Of a stretch of 64,000 nucleotides of DNA, positions 9,834 to 18,234 are shown piece after piece (the first letter of the stretch is position 1; every line of letters starts with the position of its first letter). This DNA is from CAWHMS01 sp963830495 (GTDB lineage Bacteria > Actinomycetota > Actinomycetes > Propionibacteriales > Nocardioidaceae). The notes beneath the pieces were generated by a model. The model was not told where the DNA came from, made no database searches, and saw nothing but the letters and a program-made list of their open reading frames with translations. The translations under genes were made by a program, and so were the position numbers. The DNA is taken from positions 213,291-277,290 of the forward strand of contig CAWHMS010000004.1 of assembly GCA_963830495.1 (NCBI GenBank). The letters are read 5' to 3'.

Positions 9834-10925
9834 TCAGTGTCGCTCCGGCAGATACGCGATGGCCTGGTGGGAGGTCATGCCGGCGATCTCGAGCATGTCC
9901 ACCGTGATCGACCGGATCTGCGCGAGCACGACCGCGGCACTGAGGGTGAGGGGCGGACTCGCGAAGCTGGTGGCGTCAGCGATGAGGATCAACGCCTGCT
10001 GCGCCGCCTCCGGGGAGCGGTTGGCGGCGAGCTCACGCGCTATCTCGTCGGCGGCGTCGGCGAGGCCGTCGAGCAGATCGAGGTAGTCCGGCGGCATCGT
10101 CTCGTCCAGCCGGGCGCTGACCATGACGCGCCGGGCCAGCACCCTGGTGTTGCGCAGGGCGCGATCCATCGGCGCCACCAGCTCCGCGATCGAGCGGACG
10201 TCGGCGGAGTCCCGCCACCGGAAGGGTGATGTCCGCACTACCTCCAGGCCCTCGCCGGCGGCAGCGCGCAGGTCGGTGAGCAGCGCCTCGGTCTCGCGGG
10301 CGCGGTCCAGGGTGTCGCGCGCCTGTTCGAGGTCGGCTTCGGAGGCGCTGGCGCGCGAGTCGCGCAGTAGCCGCGCCAATTCGGCGGCGATCTTGGCCGC
10401 CTCCTCACGGGGTCGTCGCAGCGGCGCGCCCGGCACGACCGTCGCCGCGAGCAGGGCAACGGCACCACCGATCAGGGCGTCGACGATGCGGTCTGGGCCG
10501 CCGGCGACGGGCAACAGGGTGGTCACGACAATGGCCTGCACCGCGGCCTGGGTGGCCAGCAGGACGCCGGCGTCCAGCAGCGCTGCGGCCGACATCGCCA
10601 CCGCGACGACCACAGCCACCTGCCATTCGCCGCGACCGAACACCGTGACGAAGAGATCGCCCACCCCGATGCCGACGGCCACTCCCACGCTCACCTCGGC
10701 CACTCGACGCAGCCGCTGGCCGTACGACGTACCGAGGCTGATGACGGCAGCGATGGGCGCGAAGAACGGCACCTCGTGGCCGAACACCCGGGTGGCGACG
10801 ACCCACGCCACGGCGGCAGCGATCGAGCACTGGCCGATCATCCAGGCTCGGGCCTGCAGCCGGCCGACTCGAGCCTTGAGCGACAGCCTGCCTCGCTCCC
10901 GGGCCCGGTCGCTCATCGCCGCCAT
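9834..10925 (-). CDS. FUSC / aromatic-acid-exporter-like membrane protein
   Basis: The protein (363 aa from the ATG at 10925) has a basic N-terminus and then about six hydrophobic segments between residues 20 and 160 (for example SIAAAVAWVVATRVFG and VAVVVAVAMSAAALLDAGV). A long soluble, largely helical C-terminal half rich in Ala, Arg and Glu follows. This layout is typical of the FUSC/ArAE superfamily of exporters related to YeeA and AaeB. The substrate is unknown. A longer reading frame to 11135 exists but would overlap the divergent reductase gene, so I chose the internal ATG (MAAMSDRARE). The gene is divergent from the next one, with 64 bases between the starts. Confidence 0.75.
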   Translation of the reverse strand: MAAMSDRARERGRLSLKARVGRLQARAWMIGQCSIAAAVAWVVATRVFGHEVPFFAPIAAVISLGTSYGQRLRRVAEVSVGVAVGIGVGDLFVTVFGRGEWQVAVVVAVAMSAAALLDAGVLLATQAAVQAIVVTTLLPVAGGPDRIVDALIGGAVALLAATVVPGAPLRRPREEAAKIAAELARLLRDSRASASEADLEQARDTLDRARETEALLTDLRAAAGEGLEVVRTSPFRWRDSADVRSIAELVAPMDRALRNTRVLARRVMVSARLDETMPPDYLDLLDGLADAADEIARELAANRSPEAAQQALILIADATSFASPPLTLSAAVVLAQIRSITVDMLEIAGMTSHQAIAYLPERH

Positions 10926-10989
10926 GTCCACAGCGTCATACTTCCAGCCTGCGGGCCGGGTCACGAGACGGCGTGGCAGGCTGGTCGAC

Positions 10990-11838
10990 ATGCACACACG
11001 AGCACTGGGAGACCGATACGTCGGCGCCGTCGGGCTTGGCGCGATGCCGATCAGCACGGCCGTCGGATACGACGAGCCGCAGGGAGTCCGCACGGTCCAC
11101 GCCGCCCTGGACGCCGGCGTCACCCTCATCGACACGGCTGACGCCTACGGACCATCGGGGATGGGTGTCAACGAGACGGTCGTGGCGAAGGCGCTGGCGG
11201 CGTACGGCGGAGCAACCGACGACGTGATCGTCGCGACCAAGGGCGGGCACACGCGCGACGGCAGCGACTGGGGGCTGGACGGGCGCCCCGAGTACCTGCG
11301 CCGGGCCTGCGAGAAGTCCCTCGCCAGGTTGGGGGCCGACGCGATAGGGCTCTACCAGCACCACCGGCCCGACCCCGACGTGCCGTACGAGGAGACGATG
11401 GGAGGACTCCGAGACCTGTACGACGCGGGGCTGGTCCGCCGGCTGGGGATCTCCAACGCCGATCCGGACCAGATCCGGGTGGCCCGGCAGATCCTCGGTC
11501 CTGCCCTGGTCTCGGTGCAGAACCAGTTCTCGCCGAGGTTCCGCAGCAGCGAGCCGGAGATCGCCGTGTGCGAGGAGCTCGGGCTGGCCTTTCTCCCGTG
11601 GAGCCCGCTCGGGGGCATGCGGCAGGCGAAGGACCTGGGCGCGACTTACGTCGCCTTCGCCGAGGTCGCGGAGCGGCATGGGGTGAGCCCGTTCCGGGTC
11701 TGTCTGGCTTGGGAGCTGGCTCTCTCCCCGGCCGTGGTGGTGATTCCCGGCGCGAGTCGGCCGGAGTCGATCGTCGACTCGGCCGCTGCAGCCGACCTCG
11801 AGCTCAGCGCCGACGAGGTCTCCGCCCTCTCCCGTTGA
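10990..11838 (+). CDS. aldo/keto reductase
   Basis: This 282-aa protein belongs to the NADPH-dependent aldo/keto reductase superfamily, a (beta/alpha)8 barrel. The catalytic tetrad can be placed as Asp and Tyr in IDTADAYGPS, Lys in VIVATKGG, and His in LYQHHRPDPD. The cofactor-binding end includes VIPGASRPESI. The substrate cannot be told from sequence. The ATG at 10990 was chosen because the long upstream frame is antisense to the FUSC gene. The stop codon TGA forms the start of a four-copy 22-bp repeat. Confidence 0.88.
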   Translation: MHTRALGDRYVGAVGLGAMPISTAVGYDEPQGVRTVHAALDAGVTLIDTADAYGPSGMGVNETVVAKALAAYGGATDDVIVATKGGHTRDGSDWGLDGRPEYLRRACEKSLARLGADAIGLYQHHRPDPDVPYEETMGGLRDLYDAGLVRRLGISNADPDQIRVARQILGPALVSVQNQFSPRFRSSEPEIAVCEELGLAFLPWSPLGGMRQAKDLGATYVAFAEVAERHGVSPFRVCLAWELALSPAVVVIPGASRPESIVDSAAAADLELSADEVSALSR

Positions 11839-11923
11839 CCGGTCGGGTTGTTCCCGTCGAGCGGTCGGGTTGTTCCCGTCGAGCGGTCGGGTTGTTCCCG
11901 TCGAGCGGTCGGGTTGTTCCCGT
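11836..11923 (+). repeat. 22-bp repeat array, 4 copies
   Basis: Four consecutive 22-bp units cover exactly 88 bp. The first begins at the stop codon of the reductase gene (TGACCGGTCGGGTTGTTCCC) and the next three have the form CGAGCGGTCGGGTTGTTCCC plus GT. Units lie head to tail with no spacers. Confidence 0.9.
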
Positions 11924-12079
11924 GCACCACGTCCAGAAGCACGCTGACGGCCTCGCGGACGAGCTGGCCGGGCCTTGAAAAGAGGCTGTCCACAACTGCG
12001 CGGCGTGACTTGATCGTTATCTCCGAGTCGCGTAGCGTCCCTCGGGTCTTCTCGCGCCCCGAGCAGGCGCCGTGTGGCG

Positions 12080-12280
12080 ATACGCCGAGTCCTACCCGTT
12101 GCCCGCGGCCTGGACGACACAACGTGAGGGTAGGAGCGGGGGACCCGTGATCGGCACCGTCGGCCTCACGGCCGGCCGGCGCCTAGGGGTTAAGCCGGCG
12201 CCGCGTGACATACGCAGGTGACGGCCGGGCGAACCTTTCCGCCCGAACCCGACAGCTCACCTCGTAGGCGTCGGAGAGGT
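12080..12280 (+). promoter_or_regulatory. c-di-AMP (ydaO/yuaA-type) riboswitch
   Basis: The leader of the Rpf-like gene carries the conserved blocks of the ydaO/yuaA riboswitch in the right order. They are GTAGGAGCGGGGGACCC (12130-12146), GGGGTTAAGCC (12186-12196), and CCCGAACCCGACAGCTCACC followed by TCGTAGGCGTCGG (12242-12274). Boundaries are approximate. In this class, c-di-AMP binding usually turns off genes for cell-wall hydrolases and osmolyte or potassium handling, and Rpf-type genes are frequent targets in actinobacteria. The ribosome-binding site GGAGAGG directly follows the last block, so control of expression by the folded aptamer is plausible. Confidence 0.85.
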
Positions 12281-12286
12281 GCCTTC

Positions 12287-12775
12287 ATGGCCTACGAGCC
12301 ACGCCACTGTGCGCCCAAACGCAAGAATGCCCGGCGTGTCGCCGTGGCTGCCATCGCCGCCGTTGCCGTCGCGGCGCCCGTCTCGTCGACGGTCATCTCC
12401 GCCGACGCCGCCACGACCCGCACGTGGGAGCGCCTCGCGCGGTGCGAGTCCGGCGGCAACTGGCACATCAACACCGGCAACGGCTACTACGGCGGACTCC
12501 AGTTCTCCTCCGGGACGTGGCGAGCGTACGGCGGCGACCGCTTCGCCGCTCGCGCCGACCTGGCCAGCAAGGCGGAGCAGATCCTCGTCGGCGAGCGGGT
12601 GCTGCGCGGCCAGGGTTGGGGTGCCTGGCCGTCGTGCTCGAGCGCGCTCGGCCTCGATGCTGCCGACGCCCGGGCCGAGGACATCCAACGCCTCGTCGCG
12701 AAGTTCCAGCACCCGTGGCGCTACGACGCGGGTGAGCGCCGGGCGCGCGTGCCGGCGCTGCGCGCGATCAACTGA
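12287..12775 (+). CDS. resuscitation-promoting-factor-like transglycosylase
   Basis: The protein (162 aa) has a basic N-terminus and a hydrophobic segment (residues 20-45, VAVAAIAAVAVAAPVSSTV) suited to export. A compact Rpf/transglycosylase-like domain follows, with WERLARCESGGNWHINTGNG, GGLQFSSGTW and a cysteine pair (RCESGG...WPSCSS). The Glu of ARCESGG is the expected catalytic residue that cleaves the peptidoglycan glycan chain. Rpf proteins act outside the cell in growth resumption and wall turnover. The ATG at 12287 follows GGAGAGG. A GTG at 12218 would lie inside the riboswitch and is unlikely. Confidence 0.9.
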   Translation: MAYEPRHCAPKRKNARRVAVAAIAAVAVAAPVSSTVISADAATTRTWERLARCESGGNWHINTGNGYYGGLQFSSGTWRAYGGDRFAARADLASKAEQILVGERVLRGQGWGAWPSCSSALGLDAADARAEDIQRLVAKFQHPWRYDAGERRARVPALRAIN

Positions 12776-12799
12776 GCCTGGAGCGCCCCACCTGATCCA

Positions 12800-12862
12800 G
12801 GAGCGGCGCGCCCTGCCGCGCCGCTCCGGCACGTTGCGCGGACCCGCGTCAGCGGGTCCGCG
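12800..12862. terminator. two stem-loops between convergent genes
   Basis: The first stem pairs GGAGCGGCGCG (12800-12810) with CGCGCCGCTCC (12817-12827). The second pairs CGCGGACCCGC (12837-12847) with GCGGGTCCGCG (12852-12862) around a four-base loop and contains the stop codon of the lipoprotein gene on the other strand. Together they would end transcription from both sides. Confidence 0.75.
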
Positions 12863-13766
12863 CGAGCCGAGCTCCCGCGACCAGCAGCGTCTCCTCGATG
12901 GGTGAGCGGCCGGCTGGATAGCTGTAGTCCTGTGAGACGACCCGGATCACCGTGTAGGTGAGCGTGTCGCCGTCGACGACGTACCCCTCGGCGTCGAACC
13001 AGGACGAGCCGCGTCCCGGCGCCGGACCATGGGTGACCAGCCAGTGCGTCGCAGGCCCGACCACTGTCCGGACCTGCTCCGCGGAGGAGACGCGCACGCG
13101 GGTGCGGCCCAGCTCGTCCTCGGCGTACGCCGCACACCTCTGCTGCCACGCCGCGAGCACGGACACCGCCGACCGGGCCGTCTCGGCATCGGGGAACACG
13201 ACACTGATGACGGTCGCCCCCGCTTCGTCGGTCAGCGAGCTCGAGTAGTCGCGCCGAGCCTCGGCGAAGCCGCCGATCGCGATCATCGACGTCTGCAGGC
13301 AGACCCCGGGTGGCCGGCCAGCGGAGGAACCGACCGTGGTCCGGGAGCGGTCCCAGACCCAGGTGTCGTTGAGTCCGGGCAGCCGGGCGGCCGGGATCAG
13401 CGAGCGCCGAGCCCGGGCCGCTCGGCTGTCGTCACCCGAGCCGCCCGACGACGTGGCTGGCGGCTTGGTGGGCGTGGCCGTCGACGCGCTCTCTGTGTCG
13501 TCAGACGGTGCGGGAGTCGCCGTCGTGGGTGACTGCGGCGGTGAGGTCGGCGACGCGGGTGAGGTCGTGCCGGCGCTTTCAGAGGCGCCCGGCGTCTCGG
13601 GGGTCTGAGCCGACGTCGGGGTCGAGGTCTCGGCCGCTTCGGACCTTGTCTCCTCGGTCGGCTCCGAGGCGGCGCCGCCGCCGTCGCTCGGCGTACAGCC
13701 AACGATCAGGAATGCAGCGGCGACCGCCACGGGCACGGTGGTCCGGGCGCGAGTGGGACGACGCAT
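12849..13766 (-). CDS. putative lipoprotein with Ser/Thr/Pro-rich linker
   Basis: The product (305 aa) begins with a basic stretch and hydrophobic core ending in a lipobox-like LIVGC near residue 25, so it is probably a membrane-anchored lipoprotein. A low-complexity Ser/Thr/Pro/Glu linker spans about residues 27-110. The C-terminal folded domain (about 120-305) has two well separated cysteines (GVCLQTS and QRCAAYAE) that could form a disulfide. It looks like the extracytoplasmic sensor-type domains of actinobacterial kinases and lipoproteins, but I cannot assign a function. AGGAAAGG precedes the ATG. The gene lies 32 bases after the exonuclease gene on the same strand and may share its transcript. 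Confidence 0.7.
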   Translation of the reverse strand: MRRPTRARTTVPVAVAAAFLIVGCTPSDGGGAASEPTEETRSEAAETSTPTSAQTPETPGASESAGTTSPASPTSPPQSPTTATPAPSDDTESASTATPTKPPATSSGGSGDDSRAARARRSLIPAARLPGLNDTWVWDRSRTTVGSSAGRPPGVCLQTSMIAIGGFAEARRDYSSSLTDEAGATVISVVFPDAETARSAVSVLAAWQQRCAAYAEDELGRTRVRVSSAEQVRTVVGPATHWLVTHGPAPGRGSSWFDAEGYVVDGDTLTYTVIRVVSQDYSYPAGRSPIEETLLVAGARLARTR

Positions 13767-13798
13767 CGGCAGGCCTTTCCTCAGAGGTGCGGCTGTCT

Positions 13799-15052
13799 TC
13801 AGTCCTCGCCGACGGCGGCGGTGAGGGCGGCGGCCAACGGACCTGCCGTCAACTCGACCTGCCACGGCCGGGCTCCCGGTGCGGACAGGGCGGCGGCGAT
13901 GGCGTCGGGCGCGAACCGCTCCGGTGGATCCCAGGCCAGCCGGCGTACGGCGTCGGGCGGGACGAGGTTCTCGGCAGGTAGGTCGACCTCGGCGGCCACT
14001 ACGGCCACCGCACCACGGCAGGCCGCGAGCCGGGCGGCCGCCTCGGGGAACCGGGCCGCCCACATCCGCGCGGCCGGCGGTCCGTCGCTCGACCCGGAGA
14101 CCGGCGGCAGCTGGGAGTCGGGAAGGCGGGAGGCTTGGCTGATCGCCGCCCAGAACTCCCTGAGGTGTCGCTGCGCTGCCCGCGATCTGTAGGTCGGCAG
14201 CTCGGCCAGCTCGTTCCGGGACTTGGGCGCGGTCGATGCCGCTTCGACGATGGCGGCGTCGGGTAGCACCCGCCCGGCGCTGATGTCGCGGTGGCGGGCG
14301 AGCTCGTCCCGGCACTCCCAGAGGGCACGCACGAGCGCCAGCCCACGCCTGCCCCGGACCCGATGGATGCCGGACGTGCGGCGCCACGGGTCGGTCCGGG
14401 GCTGCCCGTACGTCGTCGCAGCGGTCGCGGCGAACTCCTGTCGGGCCCACTCCTCCTTGCCGGCCGCTGCCAGCCTGTCGGCGAGCACGTCGCGCAGCTC
14501 CACCAGCATCTCGACGTCGAGGGCGGCGTACTCCAGCCAGGGCGTCGGCAGCGGGCGGCGCGACCAGTCCGCGGCGGAGTGCTCCTTGCGCAGGCGATAG
14601 CCGAGCAGCTCCTCGACCAGCACCGCGAGCCCGACCCGAGGGAAGTTGAGCAGCCGCCCGGCCAGCTCGGTGTCGAAGAGGCGGGCGGGGCGCATGCCGA
14701 GCTCGGCGAGGCAGGCCAGGTCCTGGCTGGCGGCGTGGATGATCCACTCGTCGCCGGCGATCGCCTCGGCCAACCCGGCGAGCATGTCGTTGGGTACGTC
14801 GCCGAACGGTGCCGGGTCGATCAGCGCGGTGCCGGAGCCGGCACGGCGCAGCTGCACCAGGTAGGCCCGCTGCGAGTAGCGGTAGCCCGAGGCGCGTTCG
14901 GCGTCGAGCGCCACCGGGCCGGTGCCCGCCGCCACCCTGGCGACCACCTCGGCCAGGGCAGCCTCGGTCTCGGCCACCGCCGGGAGGGGCTCGCGCAGTG
15001 TCAGGGGTGGGGCGGGCTCGACAACGTCACCGGTGGTCTCCGGAGACGTCAT
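13799..15052 (-). CDS. RNase D-like 3'-5' exonuclease with HRDC domain
   Basis: The protein (417 aa) has a DEDD-type exonuclease domain in the first half. Exo I is VALDAERASGYRYSQ, exo II HAASQDLACLAEL, and exo III YAALDVEMLVEL, giving the acidic metal-binding residues. An HRDC-type helical domain occupies the second half, as in RNase D. Actinobacteria carry this protein in place of classical RNase D, and it is expected to trim RNA 3' ends. Its start overlaps the end of the DUF3000 gene in a 4-base ATGA junction, so the two are translationally coupled. Confidence 0.87.
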   Translation of the reverse strand: MTSPETTGDVVEPAPPLTLREPLPAVAETEAALAEVVARVAAGTGPVALDAERASGYRYSQRAYLVQLRRAGSGTALIDPAPFGDVPNDMLAGLAEAIAGDEWIIHAASQDLACLAELGMRPARLFDTELAGRLLNFPRVGLAVLVEELLGYRLRKEHSAADWSRRPLPTPWLEYAALDVEMLVELRDVLADRLAAAGKEEWARQEFAATAATTYGQPRTDPWRRTSGIHRVRGRRGLALVRALWECRDELARHRDISAGRVLPDAAIVEAASTAPKSRNELAELPTYRSRAAQRHLREFWAAISQASRLPDSQLPPVSGSSDGPPAARMWAARFPEAAARLAACRGAVAVVAAEVDLPAENLVPPDAVRRLAWDPPERFAPDAIAAALSAPGARPWQVELTAGPLAAALTAAVGED

Positions 15053-15633
15053 CGGGCGCGCTGGCCCCGTCGGTTCGGCAGCGTCAGCACGCCGGCAGGC
15101 ACCGGGGGCAGTCCGGCTGCGGTGCACAGGAGGTCGCCCCACGCCTCGGTGTGTGCGGTGAGCGACCCCACCGGACTCCACGACGCCCGCACCTCGATCT
15201 CTGCTCGCGGTGCCTCCTGCTCCATCCCGCCGAAGGACTCCGAGGCCACCTTTGTCACGGTGCCGCTCGGCACGAGGAAGTCGGCGCCGTGCGCGCCGAG
15301 CGCCTCGACCAACCAGGTCCAGCCGACCGCGCCGAGCAGCGGGTCGGTCACCATCTCCGGGTCGATGTCGGCGCGCACATAGGCCACGCAACGAAAGCGG
15401 CCTTCCCAGGCGTCGTTCCCGTTCGGGTCGTAGAGCAGCACCAGTCGACCACCGCCGACGTCCTCGCCCCCCACGGTCACGTCGGCAGAGAGCGCCGCGG
15501 AGTAGGGAGCGATGCGCTGTGGGGCCGGCATCTCCTCGCTGAGCACCTCAGGGCGCAACTGTGCCGCTCTGAACTGGTCGAGGGCCGTCCGGAACTCGTC
15601 CGGCGGCGCGTCGACCTCTCTCCGCGCGGCCAT
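15049..15633 (-). CDS. DUF3000-family protein
   Basis: This 194-aa protein matches the DUF3000 family, which is found almost only in actinobacteria. Visible features are an N-terminal helical stretch (EFRTALDQFRAAQ), a middle beta-rich region (GRLVLLYDPNGNDAWEG), and LLGAVGWTWLVEAL. Its function is unknown. The gene overlaps the exonuclease gene by four bases; a functional link is inference. It is divergent from hemE with 84 bases between starts. Confidence 0.85.
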   Translation of the reverse strand: MAARREVDAPPDEFRTALDQFRAAQLRPEVLSEEMPAPQRIAPYSAALSADVTVGGEDVGGGRLVLLYDPNGNDAWEGRFRCVAYVRADIDPEMVTDPLLGAVGWTWLVEALGAHGADFLVPSGTVTKVASESFGGMEQEAPRAEIEVRASWSPVGSLTAHTEAWGDLLCTAAGLPPVPAGVLTLPNRRGQRAR

Positions 15634-15717
15634 GCTCGCAAGCCTAGGTCGTTCGGCCGATGCCGGCTCGTGCGACTCGCCGCAGGGCAGTCGCCGGGGC
15701 CGTGCGAAGATCGCGGG

Positions 15718-16773
15718 GTGTCTCTGCCCCTCGCGCCTGCTGACAGCCCCCTGATCCGCGCTGCCCGCGGGTTGCCGGTGCCGCACACCCCGGTGTGGTT
15801 CATGCGCCAGGCCGGGCGGTCGCTGCCTGAGTATCGCGCCACCCGGCAGGGCGTGGCGATGCTCGATGCGTGTATGACGCCTGACCTCGTCACCGAGATC
15901 ACCCTCCAGCCCGTCCGGCGCTACGGCGTCGACGGAGCCATCCTCTTCAGCGACATCGTGCTGCCCCTCAAGGCACTTGGCGTCGACCTCGACATCGTGC
16001 CGGGGGTCGGTCCGGTGATCGCGGCGCCCGTGACGGACGCCGGCGGTGCCGCGGCCCTTCCGGGGTTCGACCCGGATCGCCTCGGATTCGTCGTCGAGGC
16101 GATCACATCGCTCGTTTCCGAGCTGGGGCCGACCCCGCTGATCGGCTTCGCCGGGGCGCCGTACACGCTGGCGTCGTATCTGATCGAGGGCGGACCGTCG
16201 AAGGACCACGCGAAGACCAAGGCGCTCATGCATGGAGCACCCGAGGTGTGGAAGCAGCTGATGACCGCGCTGGTCGAGATCGCCGCTGGCTTCCTGCGTC
16301 TCCAGGTGCAGGCCGGAGCCTCAGCGGTGCAGCTGTTCGACTCGTGGGCTGGCGGGTTGACGCCCCAGGACTATCGCGAGCACGTGCTGCCGCACAGCGC
16401 CGCGGTGTTCGCGGCGATCGCCGACCTCGGGGTGCCACGCATCCACTTCGGGGTGGCCACGGGCGAGCTGCTGGCCGACATGTCCACGGCAGGGGTGGAG
16501 GTGATGGGCGTCGACTGGCGCGTACCGCTCGACCATGCGGTCGGCCGGATCCAGCCCGGCCAAGCCGTGCAGGGCAACCTGGACCCGACCCTGGTCTTCG
16601 CGCCCTGGGAGGTCGTTGCCGGGCAGACCCGGGATGTGCTGGCTCGGGGGCGATCCGGCGCCGGCCACATCTTCAACCTCGGCCACGGCGTCCTGCCCGA
16701 CACCGATCCGGGCGTGCTGGCCAGGCTGGTCGAGCTCATTCACTCGGAGTCGGGCGCTGCCACATCGGCCTGA
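15718..16773 (+). CDS. hemE: uroporphyrinogen III decarboxylase
   Basis: HemE removes four carboxyl groups from uroporphyrinogen III to give coproporphyrinogen III in the cytoplasm. The protein is 351 aa, normal for the family. The signature PVWFMRQAGRSLPEYR sits near residue 25, with the substrate-binding Arg residues. Other conserved stretches include GFAGAPYTLASYLIEGG and FNLGHGVLP near the C-terminus. The GTG at 15718 is preferred because the longer frame lies antisense to the DUF3000 and exonuclease genes. It starts a three-gene heme cluster with hemY and hemQ. Confidence 0.95.
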   Translation: MSLPLAPADSPLIRAARGLPVPHTPVWFMRQAGRSLPEYRATRQGVAMLDACMTPDLVTEITLQPVRRYGVDGAILFSDIVLPLKALGVDLDIVPGVGPVIAAPVTDAGGAAALPGFDPDRLGFVVEAITSLVSELGPTPLIGFAGAPYTLASYLIEGGPSKDHAKTKALMHGAPEVWKQLMTALVEIAAGFLRLQVQAGASAVQLFDSWAGGLTPQDYREHVLPHSAAVFAAIADLGVPRIHFGVATGELLADMSTAGVEVMGVDWRVPLDHAVGRIQPGQAVQGNLDPTLVFAPWEVVAGQTRDVLARGRSGAGHIFNLGHGVLPDTDPGVLARLVELIHSESGAATSA

Positions 16774-16800
16774 CTTGTGACCGTTTGGGATCGTGGAGCC

Positions 16801-18234
16801 ATGCAGAGTCCTGTCCGCCGCCGGGTCGTGGTGCTGGGTGGCGGGATCGCCGGGCTGGCAGCGGCGTACCGGCTGGTGACCGGGCGGGACGACGTCGACG
16901 TGACCGTGCTCGAAGGATCGCCACAGGTCGGCGGCAAGCTGCTGCTGGGTGAGGTCGCGGGGCTGCCCGTCGACCTGGGCGCGGAGTCGATCCTGCACCG
17001 CCGCCCGGAGGGCACCGAGCTGGCCCGATCGGTCGGGCTGGCGGACGCCGTCGTGCATCCGGCCACGATCGAGGCGGGCCTCTGGACGCGCGGTGGGATC
17101 GCCGCGCTGCCGCCCGGGCTGATGGGCGTGCCGGGCTCCCTCTCGACCGCGGTCCGCAGTCGGGCCCTGTCACGGCGGGGAGCGATCCGGGCCGCTCCGG
17201 AACGACTACTCCCCGCGCCCGACGTCACCTCGGACCGCGCGGTGGGGGAGTTGGTGGCTCGTCGGCTGGGGCCGGAGATCCGCGACCGGCTGGTCGAGCC
17301 GCTGTTAGGCGGGGTGTACGCCGGACACTCCGACGAGCTGTCGCTGCACGCGACGGTGCCCCAGCTCGTCCACGGCGTCGAGGAGCATGGTGGCCTGCTC
17401 GCAGCAGCATCGGCACACGTGCAGTCGACCAGGGTGCAGGGTTCCGGCGCCGCCCGCACTCCGGTCTTCGCCGGAGTCGAGGGTGGTGTCGGCCGGCTTG
17501 CCACGGAGACGGCCCGGGCCGTCGAGCGGGCGGGCGGCTCCGTGCGCACGTCGGCCATGGTCCGAGACGTGACCCGGACCGCGACCGGCTGGCGGCTCCA
17601 GGTCGGCCCCACGCGGTCACCCGAGGAGGTGACGGCCGATGCCGTCGTCGTGGCGCTGCCCGCCGTACCCGCCTCCCGGTTGCTCGAGTCGGCCGCCCCG
17701 CAGGCGGCACGCGAACTGGCGCGGATCGAGTACGCGTCGATGGCCGTCGTCACTCTTGCCGTCGCACGCGAGGCCGTGCCTGCTTCGCTGTCCGGCTCGG
17801 GCTTCCTCGTGCCGCCGATCGACGGGCACACGATCAAGGCGGCGACGTACTCCTCGCGCAAGTGGGCCTGGCAGTCCGGCGACACGTTCCTGATGCGGTG
17901 CTCGATCGGCCGGCACCGGGAGGAGGCGGTCCTCCAGCGAAGTGACGCCGAGATGGTCGCGGAGGCGATGGCTGACCTCCAGGAGGCGATCGGGCTGCAC
18001 GGACCGCTGCTCGACGTGCAGGTGACCCGGTGGGGTGGCGCGCTGCCGCAGTACGCCGTGGGCCACCTGGACCGGGTCGCGTCCATCCGCGCCGCGGTAA
18101 GCGAGCTCCCGGGACTCGCCGTCTGCGGAGCGGCGTACGACGGCCTCGGCATCCCGGCCGTGATCGGCTCCGCCGACGCGGCGGCCACCCAGGTGTCGGA
18201 GCACCTGGACCGGATCGGGACAATGGCTCCATGA
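16801..18234 (+). CDS. hemY: coproporphyrinogen/protoporphyrinogen oxidase (HemY/CgoX type)
   Basis: The enzyme (477 aa) is an FAD-dependent oxidase that aromatises the porphyrinogen ring. The FAD-binding GxGxxG motif (VVVLGGGIAGLAAAYRL) begins at about residue 8. The C-terminal FAD contact (LAVCGAAYDGLGIPAVIGS) lies near residue 440. In actinobacteria with HemQ, as here, the expected substrate is coproporphyrinogen III, giving coproporphyrin III. A GTG at 16777 is possible, but the ATG at 16801 gives the usual short N-terminus. The stop overlaps the hemQ start by 4 bases (ATGA). Confidence 0.93.
   Translation: MQSPVRRRVVVLGGGIAGLAAAYRLVTGRDDVDVTVLEGSPQVGGKLLLGEVAGLPVDLGAESILHRRPEGTELARSVGLADAVVHPATIEAGLWTRGGIAALPPGLMGVPGSLSTAVRSRALSRRGAIRAAPERLLPAPDVTSDRAVGELVARRLGPEIRDRLVEPLLGGVYAGHSDELSLHATVPQLVHGVEEHGGLLAAASAHVQSTRVQGSGAARTPVFAGVEGGVGRLATETARAVERAGGSVRTSAMVRDVTRTATGWRLQVGPTRSPEEVTADAVVVALPAVPASRLLESAAPQAARELARIEYASMAVVTLAVAREAVPASLSGSGFLVPPIDGHTIKAATYSSRKWAWQSGDTFLMRCSIGRHREEAVLQRSDAEMVAEAMADLQEAIGLHGPLLDVQVTRWGGALPQYAVGHLDRVASIRAAVSELPGLAVCGAAYDGLGIPAVIGSADAAATQVSEHLDRIGTMAP

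Noticed and set aside
11836..11923. Possible CRISPR array
   Set aside because: Units are head to tail without spacers, and no cas genes are present. The same holds for 42152-42283.
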